Notes under the pieces: model-generated
What the model was told of the DNA's origin: nothing
What the model saw: only the letters and a program-made list of their open reading frames with translations
Database searches by the model: none
From: Acanthochlamys bracteata
Taxonomy: Eukaryota; Streptophyta; Magnoliopsida; Pandanales; Velloziaceae
Length of the DNA stretch: 64,000 nt
Direction: 5' to 3'
NCBI GenBank assembly: GCA_019914995.1
Contig: CM034137.1
Span: 124,001-188,000 of the forward strand
Position numbers and translations under genes: made by a program
Shown: positions 36,406 through 45,639 of the stretch, in pieces
Layout: the number at the start of each line of letters is the position of its first letter
Numbering within the stretch: position 1 is the first letter of the stretch

Positions 36406-38673
36406 ATGGCCGCTGTTCCTCTCTTCATCATCCTCCTCTTCTCCCTCTCCGCCGCGTCTACACCGGCGGCAGAAGATAACACGCCGATGACCGATGAGAT
36501 GGCATTGCTTCTGCTTAAAGATTCTTTCACCAACACATCAGCATTGTCTTCTTGGACTCCCGGTGCCCCTTCTGGTTCTCCTTGTGATGAACAACGTCCG
36601 TGGACAGGTGTTGTTTGCTTCCGAGGCATTGTCACCGGTCTCCGGCTTGCCGGAATGGGTCTTGGTGGTACCGTTAATGTCGACGCTTTAGCTCATTTCC
36701 GCGGGCTTCGCTCGGTTTCTCTAGACGGTAACAGACTTTCGGGCCCGATACCTGCCTTCGGCCGGCTCCCTGCTCTTAAGTCTCTCTATCTCTCCGGCAA
36801 CGACTTCGCGGGTCCGATACCGGATTCTTTCTTTGCAAAAATGACCCACTTGAAAAAGCTTTGGATTTCCGGTAATGCGTTCAACGGCCACATACCGTCG
36901 TCTCTTTCTGCGCCAAAGACGTTGATAGAGTTGCACTTAGAGGGAAACCAGTTCACCGGCCCTATACCTGATCTCAACCTTCCTTCTCTGAAGTCCTTCG
37001 ACGTCTCCGGCAATGACCTCAGTGGACCTGTGCCCCCTAGCCTTTCGCGATTTGGTCCTGATTCGTTTCAGGGTAACAAGGGACTTTGCGGCGAAAAATT
37101 TACTGGACGGCCGTGTGTCGACACTCCACCGCCTGCACTTCAGGCACCTGACAGTGTCGCCCCAGCAGCTGCTGCTTCTAAACCAGCAAAGCAAGCAGCA
37201 TCACCACCGCAGGAGGATGAAAATGTCGGCAAGGGAAGCCTTACGGTGGCGTCAGTATTGCTGGCTATACTATTGGTTTCTTTGCTTGTAGCTGCTGTGC
37301 TCGCTATCCGGCGAAAGCAACGTCAGCGCGAGTTCGACAATCTTGGAATGGAGCACACCGGAGAAGTTGCAGAAGCAATGGAATCAGTTGAGGTTGGATC
37401 AAAAGCATTTACCGCCGCTGGCAGCGGGAAAGGATCAAGCCACAAACGACAATCAAACGCCGGCGATCAATCAAGCACGAAAAGAAACGGGTCAAGCCGT
37501 GGCGGAGTTGCTGGTGCAGCTGAGCTGGTGATGGTGAACGAAGAGAAGGGATCGTTCGGGTTAGCTGATCTATTGAATGCTGCAGCTGAGGTGTTAGGCA
37601 ATGGAGGGCTTGGGTCGGCGTACAGGGCGGTGATGTCGAACGGGCTGGCCGTTGTTGTCAAGAGATTGCGCGAGCTGAACCGTGTCGGAAGGGAAGCTTT
37701 CGATCAGGAGTTCCGCCGTCTTGCCTCTCTTCGACATCCCAATATCCTAACTCCCCTCGCTTACCATATCCGCAAAGACGAGAAGCTCATCGTCTTGGAG
37801 TACATTCCCAAAGGCAGCCTTCTCTATCTTCTCCATGGTACCAAAATCCATATACTCATGCAATCATCGAACACCTTAAAAACATTTCACAGGAAAATCT
37901 AGTCATTGTTTTTTATTTCCGGTGATATTTCAGGTGACAGAGGGCCGGATCACGCAGCGCTTGACTGGATAGTGAGAATGAAGATGGCGAGAGGGATTGC
38001 TCGAGGAATGGCGTACTTGCACGCAGAGCTCTCGTCGACGACAGAGCTACCACACGGCAACCTAAAATCGGCGAACATTCTCATCGGGCCCGATAACGAA
38101 CCGTTCCTTGTTGATTACGGTCTCGTCAATTTCGTCAATCCCGCCGCAGCCACACACGCTCTGTTCGCCTACAAATCACCTGAGTTCGTCAAGCTCCGCC
38201 GCGTTTCGCCCAAGTCCGATGTCTACTGTCTTGGGATTGTGATTCTCGAGCTTCTCACCGGAAAGTTTCCGTCACAGTACCTGAACAACACGAAACGAGG
38301 GACTGATGTCGCGCAGTGGGCAGCGTCGGCGATGGCAGAGAGGCGAGAAGCGGAGTTGCTAGATCCGGATATAGTAAACGGCGACATGTCGGGGCTGCCG
38401 CACATGGAGCAGCTGCTTCGCGTCGCAGCGGCGTGCTCGGAGCCGAGCCCGGACTTGAGACCGAATATGAGGGAAGCGGCGGCGAGGATCGAGGAGATTG
38501 CGATCGCTGCAGGGATCGAAGGAGACGACGCGAAAGGGACGGCGGCGGAGCTGGTGAGGTCGATAAGCAGAGCGGGAAGCAGCGGAGAGCGGTCGTCTAG
38601 GAGGAACAGCGGTGACTCTTTCTATTCTTCTTCTTCTTCCTTCGCAACCCCTCCTCTTCGTCAACTGACGTAG
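36406..38673 (+). CDS. LRR receptor-like kinase, pollen receptor kinase (PRK) type, atypical kinase
   Basis: Plasma-membrane receptor-like protein. Two exons, 36406-37837 and 37934-38673, give 723 aa. It has a signal peptide (1-23), an LRR N-terminal cap (EMALLLLKDSF), about five LRRs (80-220, for example NRLSGPIP, NDFAGPIP and NQFTGPIP), a Ser/Ala-rich stretch, one transmembrane helix (about 279-301) and a cytoplasmic kinase-like domain (about 382-660). The Gly loop is GNGGLGSA and Lys 419 is kept (VVVKR). The HRD motif is HGN (518-520) and DFG is DYG (538-540). The catalytic Asp is therefore replaced by Asn, as in many LRR-III/PRK proteins that signal as pseudokinases or bind RopGEFs. A Ser-rich tail follows. 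The usual single intron of the family splits the kinase domain after LLHG. Pollen expression is inferred from family only. Confidence 0.92.
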
Positions 38674-39356
38674 TCATACGTTTGCTTTGCATGTTTCTCC
38701 AGTAAATATTGAAGTACCTCCAAATCTCTCTCTCCCTCCCTCACCTTCATCTACAATTTTTTACATGCATATGTTCTCCTTGTTTCTTTCTTTCGTTCAC
38801 CTACCTTATATATATGCATAACATAATTGTTGTGTAATGTAAATTCGTAATGCAATCGTTAAATATATATATATATATATAATAAGCAATGAGCATATAT
38901 ATCATATGTACATGTAAATGTAAGTTTTGTTGTTGATTTTGGATTGCAGAGGAAAGATTTTAGAGGATCAGCAGTTTTGAGCTTTAGAGATGTACATGAT
39001 CTGCACTGTTGGCGTGGCAGGAAAGGTGGCAGTTTGTTTGTTTCCTTGGGAGAGGTAACTCAAAGGATTAATCAATTGGTTTGATGGATTGTTGGGGAGA
39101 GCTCATATATAAATGAATGAATTGGAGGTGGAGGGTCTTCTAAATGCAAGATTAATGAAGTTGTAGAAGATAAAGAGAGAGACAGAGAAAGTGATCATAT
39201 CCATGAGTTGTTGTTCCATTCCAATTAATATTTGTAATCTTTTGTCTCGTTTTTATTCTTGTAAATTATTTTTCTCAGTTCAAATGCATTGAAACTTTAA
39301 TTTCTCGCATTGAAACTCCACTCCCTAACACAACAACTAGTTACCAGTTGCACTTG

Positions 39357-39569
39357 TTAAGGCAGTGAGTATGTTAAGCCTCTATTGAATACCGTTGTAT
39401 GCCAGATCAGAGGAGGTATGTAAGCTATGAATTGAACGAACCACACTACTCCCTGCGTCCGTTCTCGCGCCATGTCGTCGATGAAGCTTTGCTTCAGTGC
39501 TCCCGTATAAGTAGAAATATGATTCCCATCAGAAACGGGTACGCTAAGCCCGGCACCAACCCCGGCCAT
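39357..39569 (-). CDS. Doubtful 70-aa membrane ORF
   Basis: An ATG-started frame of 70 codons whose second half is hydrophobic (WFVQFIAYIPPLIWH). It could be a small single-span membrane protein. An AATAAA signal lies about 110 bases downstream on the same strand, and the frame is head-to-head with RH42. Another frame on the same strand also reads hydrophobic, so this may be chance. I do not recognise a family. Confidence 0.3.
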   Translation of the reverse strand: MAGVGAGLSVPVSDGNHISTYTGALKQSFIDDMARERTQGVVWFVQFIAYIPPLIWHTTVFNRGLTYSLP

Positions 39570-39830
39570 GTCGGCGTCTTCTTCTCTTTCGCCTTCTTCT
39601 TCTTATCCTCTTCCTCCTCCTCCACCGATCGAAGAGCAGCAGTTTAGGTTTTAAACAATTTAGACGTTGCCGGATATGGTACGAATTGATCGGTGGGTAA
39701 GATCAGAACTTTCCGAAGATGTTTTAATTAATTAAAATTACCAAGTGGACGATATATCCTTTTGCCAGAAGAGATATTACAGAGCCTACGCTGCAAATAT
39801 GTACGTTACTGGTCGAGTAAGGTCGGTGGA

Positions 39831-39864
39831 AGCCCAATTATTGGAAGCCCAATATAAGCCCAAT
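39831..39864. promoter_or_regulatory. Cluster of three AGCCCAAT (Site II-type) motifs upstream of RH42
   Basis: AGCCCAAT occurs at 39831-39838, 39846-39853 and 39857-39864. The reverse complement contains TGGGCT, the Site II element common in promoters of plant housekeeping genes and bound by TCP factors. They lie about 90 bases before the start of the inferred leader intron. Confidence 0.5.
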
Positions 39865-40087
39865 CAGAACCCAGGCGGCCGGGAGGGGAACTCCTTGTTG
39901 TTTTGCTTTCGTTCTTCTCGTTTCGTTTTTCCTCTTCTAGGGCGTCAGTGTTTCGCAGGTACTTAATTCAATTTCTTTTTCTCTCGATTCATAGGAAATT
40001 TCGTTTGATTGAGCAGAGAGTGTACTAACTAGTTGCTTAATCGTTCATTGATTGATTGATTTCTGCTTTTGCAATCTTTTTCTTCAG

Positions 40088-43000
40088 ATGGGTGGCGAAC
40101 CGGAGGAAATCCGGCACCGTTCCCGAGGAGAGGAACCGGAGCGCGAGAAGGAAACCAAGGACAGGGACCGGCATCATCGGGAGAAGAAGGAGAGTAGTAA
40201 GCACAGAGACAGAGATAGAGATCGAGACAGAGACAGGGACAGGGACAGGGACAGAGATCGGGAACGAGAGAAGGAGAGGGATCGGAGAGATAGAAGGGAT
40301 CGAGAGGATAGGGAGAGGTATCGCGAAGACAGAGAAGAGAAGAAGCGCGAAGACAGAGAAGAGAAGAAGCGCGATAGAGAAGTTAGAGATAAGGAGAAGA
40401 AACGGGAGCAGGAGGGGAAGGGCAGACGAAGGGAGGAGAGAGGACGCAAGGATAAAAGGAGGGATAGCGAACGTGATCGTGATGTCGATGAAGACGAGGA
40501 TTATAGAGAAGATTATCATGACAGAAAGCGGCGGAGGAGAGAGGGATCTCGTGAATGTGATCAGGGACGGAGTAGTCGGTCAGAGAGGCGCCAGGAAGAG
40601 TCGGAGGATAGCAGAAGGAAGAAGGTTAATGAGGTAGAAGCTGAGCTAAAGGAGGAGACGAAGAGTCGAGAAGAAGACATGGAGGAGGAGCAGAAGAAGC
40701 TTGATGAGGAGATGGAGAAACGAAGGAGAAGGGTGCAGGAGTGGCAGGAGCTCAGAAGGAAGAGAGAGGAGCTGGAAATGGAAAAGTCGGGGACTGCTGA
40801 TCCCCAACAAGAGCCGAAGGCTGGAAAGAATTGGACATTGGAAGGTGAGTCTGATGATGACGATGCAGCGCCTTTGAAATCTGATAAGGATATGGATATG
40901 GATGGTGATTTGAAAGGAAAGATGGAGAACGGGGATACTATGGCTGTTGATTCTGAGGGTGGTGATGCTGTGATGACTAATGGAGATGCAGCAAGGGCTG
41001 ATGGAGAAGAGGAGATTGACCCGCTTGATGCTTTCATGAACTCTATGGTGTTGCCAGAGGTTGAGAAGCTTAATGTGACAGAGAGCTCTGTGGTGGATGT
41101 GCCATTGGATGGCGATAAGGGTAACCAAGGGAAAGCTGGCAGTAAAAATGGAGTTAGCAATGGCGACGCTGGCAAGAAAGTTGGGAAAAATGTCCTTGGA
41201 AGGATTATTCAGGGTGAAGATTCCAACTTGGATTATGATGATCTCGATAAAGATGGGGTGGCTTTGGAGGATGAAGATGATGAGGAATTTATGAAGCGAG
41301 TGAAGAAGACAAAGGCTGAGAAACTATCGATCGTTGACCACTCAAAGATTCAGTACCAATCATTTCGCAAGAACTTCTACATTGAGGTGAAGGAGATCGC
41401 AAAGATGACTCAAGAGGAAGTTGGATTCTATAGGAAGCAGCTCGAGTTGAAGGTGCATGGGAAGGACGTACCAAAGCCGATAAAAACTTGGATCCAGACT
41501 GGGCTGACAAGCAAAATACTTGACACGATTAAAAAGCATAATTTTGAGAAGCCAATGCCGATCCAGGCTCAGGCGCTCCCTGTTATCATGAGCGGCCGCG
41601 ACTGCATTGGTATAGCAAAGACTGGTTCAGGTAAAACCTTGGCATTTGTGTTGCCAATGTTGAGGCACATCAAGGACCAACCCCCTGTTGTTCCTGGTGA
41701 TGGCCCGGTAGGGCTTATCATGGCTCCAACAAGAGAGCTCGTTCAACAAATTCACGCTGACATAAAGAAATTCTCTAAGCCTTTAGGAATTACTTGTGTG
41801 CCTGTTTATGGAGGATCTGGGGTTGCACAGCAGATTAGTGACCTGAAGAGGGGAGCTGAAATTGTTGTCTGCACTCCTGGTAGGATGATAGACATTTTGT
41901 GTACAAGCGGAGGTAAAATTACCAACCTGCGGAGAGTTACTTATCTTGTCATGGATGAAGCGGATCGCATGTTTGACATGGGGTTTGAACCCCAGATCAC
42001 CAGGATTGTCCAGAACACTCGGCCAGATCGGCAGACGGTTCTCTTTTCTGCTACTTTTCCTCGTCAAGTGGAGATACTAGCTCGCAAGGTATTGAACAAG
42101 CCTGTCGAGATCCAGGTGGGCGGAAGAAGTGTGGTCAACAAGGATATTACCCAACTGGTTGAGGTCAGGCAAGAAAGTGAAAGGTTCCTGAGGCTGTTAG
42201 AGCTGTTGGGTGAGTGGTACGAGAAGGGGAAGATTCTTGTATTTGTTCATTCACAGGAAAAGTGTGATGCTTTGTTCAAGGACCTATTGAAGCATGGTTA
42301 CCCATGTCTTTCACTTCATGGTGCAAAAGATCAGACAGATCGTGAGTCTACAATTGCTGATTTCAAAAGCAACGTTTGCAACGTTTTGATAGCCACAAGT
42401 ATCGCTGCAAGAGGACTTGATGTAAAGGAGCTTGAGCTGGTGGTGAACTTTGATGTGCCCAACCACTATGAGGATTATGTACATCGGGTCGGGCGCACAG
42501 GTCGAGCTGGACGTAGAGGCTGTGCTGTCACATTTATTTCTGAAGAAGAGGAGAGGTATGCGCCGGATCTTGCTAAAGCCTTGGAGCTTTCTGAACAAGC
42601 TGTTCCTACTGACCTGAAGGCGCTTGCTGATGGTTTCATGGCTAAGGTGAAGCAAGGTACAGAACAAGTTCATGGAACAGGCTATGGAGGCAGTGGTTTC
42701 AAGTTCAATGAAGAGGAGGATGAAGCAAGAAAAGCTGCAAAGAAAGCACAGGCAAGGGAGTATGGTTTTGAGGAAGATAAGTCAGATTCTGAATCTGAAG
42801 ATGAGGGTGTCCGGAAGGCTGGCGGAGACTTGGCACAGGCTGCTGCTCTTGCTCAGGCTGCTGCAATAGCAGCTGCTTCAAAGATTCCTGCCACTGCAGT
42901 CACCCTTCCAGTGGTTACACCTCAGTTGCTAGCAAATGGTGCTTTACCTGCTGTCACACTTCCTGGTGTTGCTGCTCTAACGAATGTTGCAACTATACCT

Positions 43001-43414
43001 TTAGCTGGAGTTTTACCAAATGAAGCTGCTGCTCGTGCAAATGCCTTAGCTGCTGCCATGAATCTGCAGCACAATCTGGCGAAGCTGCAAGCTGATGCAA
43101 TGCCAGAACACTATGAAGCAGAGCTGGAGATCAATGACTTTCCACAAAATGCCCGCTGGAAGATTACACATAAAGAGACACTTGGTCCAATTTCTGATTG
43201 GTTCGGGGTAGCGATCACAACTCGGGGGCAATACATTCCTCATGGTAAAATCCCTGGACCTGGTGAGCGCAAACTCTACTTGTTCTTTGAGGGTTCCACT
43301 GAATCATCTGTCAAGAAGGCTAAAGCAGAGGTCAAAAGGTTTCTCGAGGACTACACCAATCAGTCCTCAAACCTTCCTGGTGGTGCCCAGCCAGGCAAGT
43401 ATACTGTTCTATAA
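40088..43414 (+). CDS. RH42: DEAD-box ATP-dependent RNA helicase 42 (PRP5-like)
   Basis: Nuclear DEAD-box helicase of the Prp5/DDX46 group, which remodels U2 snRNP during prespliceosome assembly. One coding exon of 1108 aa (Arabidopsis RH42 is about 1166). The start is the ATG right after an apparent 5' UTR intron acceptor. The N-terminal third is highly charged with RD/RE repeats (about 38-140). Next comes an acidic segment, then YNF-like FRKNFYIEV (about 420-430) and the Q motif. The helicase core has AKTGSGKT (510-517), PTRELVQQI, TPGRMID, DEAD (623-626), SAT, ARGLDV and HRVGRTGR (799-806). The C-terminus is Ala-rich with a final RFLEDY segment, as in other plant RH42 proteins. A 24-bp unit coding REDREEKK is duplicated in tandem at 40322-40369. 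Confidence 0.96.
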   Translation: MGGEPEEIRHRSRGEEPEREKETKDRDRHHREKKESSKHRDRDRDRDRDRDRDRDRDREREKERDRRDRRDREDRERYREDREEKKREDREEKKRDREVRDKEKKREQEGKGRRREERGRKDKRRDSERDRDVDEDEDYREDYHDRKRRRREGSRECDQGRSSRSERRQEESEDSRRKKVNEVEAELKEETKSREEDMEEEQKKLDEEMEKRRRRVQEWQELRRKREELEMEKSGTADPQQEPKAGKNWTLEGESDDDDAAPLKSDKDMDMDGDLKGKMENGDTMAVDSEGGDAVMTNGDAARADGEEEIDPLDAFMNSMVLPEVEKLNVTESSVVDVPLDGDKGNQGKAGSKNGVSNGDAGKKVGKNVLGRIIQGEDSNLDYDDLDKDGVALEDEDDEEFMKRVKKTKAEKLSIVDHSKIQYQSFRKNFYIEVKEIAKMTQEEVGFYRKQLELKVHGKDVPKPIKTWIQTGLTSKILDTIKKHNFEKPMPIQAQALPVIMSGRDCIGIAKTGSGKTLAFVLPMLRHIKDQPPVVPGDGPVGLIMAPTRELVQQIHADIKKFSKPLGITCVPVYGGSGVAQQISDLKRGAEIVVCTPGRMIDILCTSGGKITNLRRVTYLVMDEADRMFDMGFEPQITRIVQNTRPDRQTVLFSATFPRQVEILARKVLNKPVEIQVGGRSVVNKDITQLVEVRQESERFLRLLELLGEWYEKGKILVFVHSQEKCDALFKDLLKHGYPCLSLHGAKDQTDRESTIADFKSNVCNVLIATSIAARGLDVKELELVVNFDVPNHYEDYVHRVGRTGRAGRRGCAVTFISEEEERYAPDLAKALELSEQAVPTDLKALADGFMAKVKQGTEQVHGTGYGGSGFKFNEEEDEARKAAKKAQAREYGFEEDKSDSESEDEGVRKAGGDLAQAAALAQAAAIAAASKIPATAVTLPVVTPQLLANGALPAVTLPGVAALTNVATIPLAGVLPNEAAARANALAAAMNLQHNLAKLQADAMPEHYEAELEINDFPQNARWKITHKETLGPISDWFGVAITTRGQYIPHGKIPGPGERKLYLFFEGSTESSVKKAKAEVKRFLEDYTNQSSNLPGGAQPGKYTVL
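40322..40369. repeat. RH42: 24-bp coding tandem duplication in RH42
   Basis: Two identical adjacent copies of a 24-base unit starting CGCGAAGACAGAGAAG add one extra REDREEKK block to the charged N-terminal region without shifting the frame. Confidence 0.9.
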
Positions 43415-44492
43415 GTTATATGATTACTTCTGGGGAAATGATCCTAAGATGGTGGATATGGAAATTTGGATATGTAGTCATTCTTTGAACTTGTGTGTAT
43501 TTTCTTTAGAGGCTGTAAGGTGTAACTTCATCTGTATACTTCACAGAGCATAGAGATTGTCTGGGACAACTTAAAATGCTTTTTTCCGGAAGATACAGTG
43601 TCTTATTGTTATAATTATTTTTAATTATATTAGTTGTTTCCCGCATTTTAGCTTATGGATGAATTAGACAATGATGAATTTGATAGTCTCATTATCTGTG
43701 AGCATTCCTAGCTATGTGGCTATTTTGTTGACTCTTTGTTTTAGTTAGCTACCATGTAAGAATGCTACGTTCCGATAAATAATTTTATTACATGCTGAAG
43801 ATGATTGTGTCAAGCATCAGTTGTGAGATAATGTCATTAATTACTCAATGGCTGGAGTTGTAAGTGCCTTGGTTCATATGGGTTTTGAATATCATCTAAG
43901 CAAGTCCTTGTGTGCAACCGAAGCTCATGAAAAGCAAGAAATGATGTAGTTTATGGTATGGGTTTTCAGGCTGTTCACAGCCTTTCAGGTCCCCCTAACT
44001 GCACAATTGGACTTAGTTTATCTGATTAGGCTGTTTTTTGTGCAATCTCCTTTGCTAGCATAAGAGATTTTGAATGCCTCGTCCAGGAGTTAACTCCAAG
44101 GTGGAGAGCAACTGTTGAGGCTTAGAGTTTATGCTTCTTGGTAGTTTATTGCTTCTTACTGTATTGGTGATGGTGCTTCTGTTAGTTCTGTCGATGCAAT
44201 GTGTAGGCACTTTGGTGAATGCTTTTGTGGTCATTTCTTCTCTTTGTTTGATTGTTATTTTTTTTTTAACATGGCATTTATGGTGGAACTGAAAATTGCT
44301 TGCCTGAGTTTGGAAGGGGTATCAGCACTAAGGTGTTTGAAGGTGGCAGCAGCTACATATGTTATGGTAATGCAATGCGTTTATCTCATTACTTTTTTGT
44401 CTTCTGCATTCATGGTGTTATGTTTAATTTCTTGGATGTATCTTATGAATGGAAAGGTCAAGGCGAAGTAATGTCTGCGTACTGCTCGTTAT

Positions 44493-44747
44493 GGGAGCGT
44501 TTGGCGCAGTATTTCAAACGCTATTTATTAATTTTTTTTATTTTATATTTTTAATATATATTTTATAAATATATAATAAATTTATTTAAAAATTTAGAAA
44601 GTATAAAAAAATTCTAACAGAGTGAAATTTTTTATTACATATTTTTATTATTTTTTTAAAATTAAAAAAATAAAATTTATTTTATAAAAAAATAAAATTA
44701 TTTTTTATTTAAAAAAATTTATTTTATAAATACTTCCAAACACCTCC
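44493..44747. repeat. Tourist-like MITE, copy G
   Basis: An AT-rich element of about 255 bp with left end GGGAGCGTTTGGCGCAGTAT and right end (reverse complement) GGAGGTGTTTGGAAGTAT. The termini match the family. The target duplication is not clear (only AT is shared at the edges). Confidence 0.6.
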
Positions 44748-45173
44748 ATAATCACTCCGGCGGCCACAAACTGATCTCTGAATCTATCTCCTGAATTGAA
44801 CTTCAGTTTTTTAATTTGAAGAAAGCTGAGAAAAAGGGTGAACCGTTCACATTGTTAAAAATTTATTTAAAATTCTTTTGAAATTCTTTAAAGAATAAGT
44901 TTAATGTTTCACTTAAAATAATATAAATTAACTTCATTCAATTTAATTAAACAATTCCTTCATTCAGTTTAATTAAACGTAAAATCATCATAAATTAACT
45001 TCAAATTTTGCAATAACCATGTTTTCTAAGTTATTTTAGAAAGAAGACGGAAGGAAAATAAAGCCTTTGCTTCAAATATTTTAAGATTTCAGAACGGTTG
45101 AAATGGTGTTCCCTGTTTTGTCGCTTGTATATAAAAGAGTAGCTACCATAACATTGCTCACGAAAAGCAGAGT

Positions 45174-45199
45174 TGGGCTGTGGGCCATAACTCTGGGCC
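45174..45199. promoter_or_regulatory. Three TGGGCY (Site II) motifs upstream of COQ9
   Basis: TGGGCT at 45174-45179 and TGGGCC at 45181-45186 and 45194-45199 lie within 26 bases. Site II clusters are typical of plant genes for mitochondrial and ribosomal proteins, which fits a mitochondrial COQ9. Confidence 0.5.
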
Positions 45200-45376
45200 T
45201 CATCAAGTAATCGTATAGTAGAGACTTATTTTGCAAATAATATTTACTAAAATGTTAATATTGCAAGATTTGCTGTATCTTTTTCTTTTAAAGTTTTCGT
45301 GCTTCCCTGTGGTGTGGGTCTCTCTCTCTGTGTTTCACTCCGGCGAACAAGACAAACAAGAGAGACAAGGAACGAG

Positions 45377-45577
45377 ATGGCGGCGGAGAAGTTCGCTGGA
45401 GGCGGCGGCGGAGGAGGGCGGTGGTATGTGGTGACAAGGGGCCACGGGTGTTATGACGATATCAGCCAGGTAGCTGTTATGCTAATTATCAAAAGTGATT
45501 CTTCTGGGAGTAAGTTTGCAAATTCAACCAAGTGGCGGGTATATTGCCACGGGTGTATTGACTATTATTATGTCTAA
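45377..45577 (+). CDS. Gly-rich 66-aa frame in the COQ9 leader
   Basis: An ATG in good context (GAGATGGCGG) opens a frame starting MAAEKFAGGGGGGGRWYVV and ending 62 bases before the COQ9 start codon. It is either an upstream ORF in the COQ9 transcript or the first exon of another transcript (a CAG|GTAGCT donor follows ISQ). The second half looks like non-coding sequence. No family recognised. Confidence 0.3.
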   Translation: MAAEKFAGGGGGGGRWYVVTRGHGCYDDISQVAVMLIIKSDSSGSKFANSTKWRVYCHGCIDYYYV

Positions 45578-45639
45578 TTGAATGAAGTCCGTGGAACACT
45601 TCGTCGAACACGTGATCGACACTCGAGCTACCATCACCG

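Larger units (their letters stand above)
38674..40087. other. 3' flank of LRR kinase and RH42 promoter/leader
   Basis: Positions 38674-39250 are the 3' flank of the kinase, with an AT dinucleotide run at about 38864-38882. A doubtful minus-strand frame lies at 39357-39569. Three copies of AGCCCAAT occur at 39831-39864. The RH42 leader appears to contain an intron (donor GTACTT at about 39959, acceptor TTCAG immediately before the start codon at 40088). Confidence 0.5.
43415..45639. other. Intergenic region between RH42 and COQ9
   Basis: The first part is the RH42 3' flank. Positions 44199-44471 give overlapping frames without recognisable product. A MITE-like element lies at 44493-44747. The COQ9 upstream region has a TATATAAAAG at about 45129, three TGGGCY motifs at 45174-45199 and a 66-codon leader frame at 45377-45577 (listed separately). 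Confidence 0.5.

Noticed and set aside
38316-38664. Alternative frames of 94-101 codons over the end of the LRR kinase
   Set aside because: They are GC-rich shadows of the kinase exon.
40037-41175. Long minus-strand frames (160-204 codons) opposite the RH42 N-terminus
   Set aside because: They mirror the repetitive RD/RE and acidic codons of RH42 and are Ser/Leu/Phe runs without domain features.
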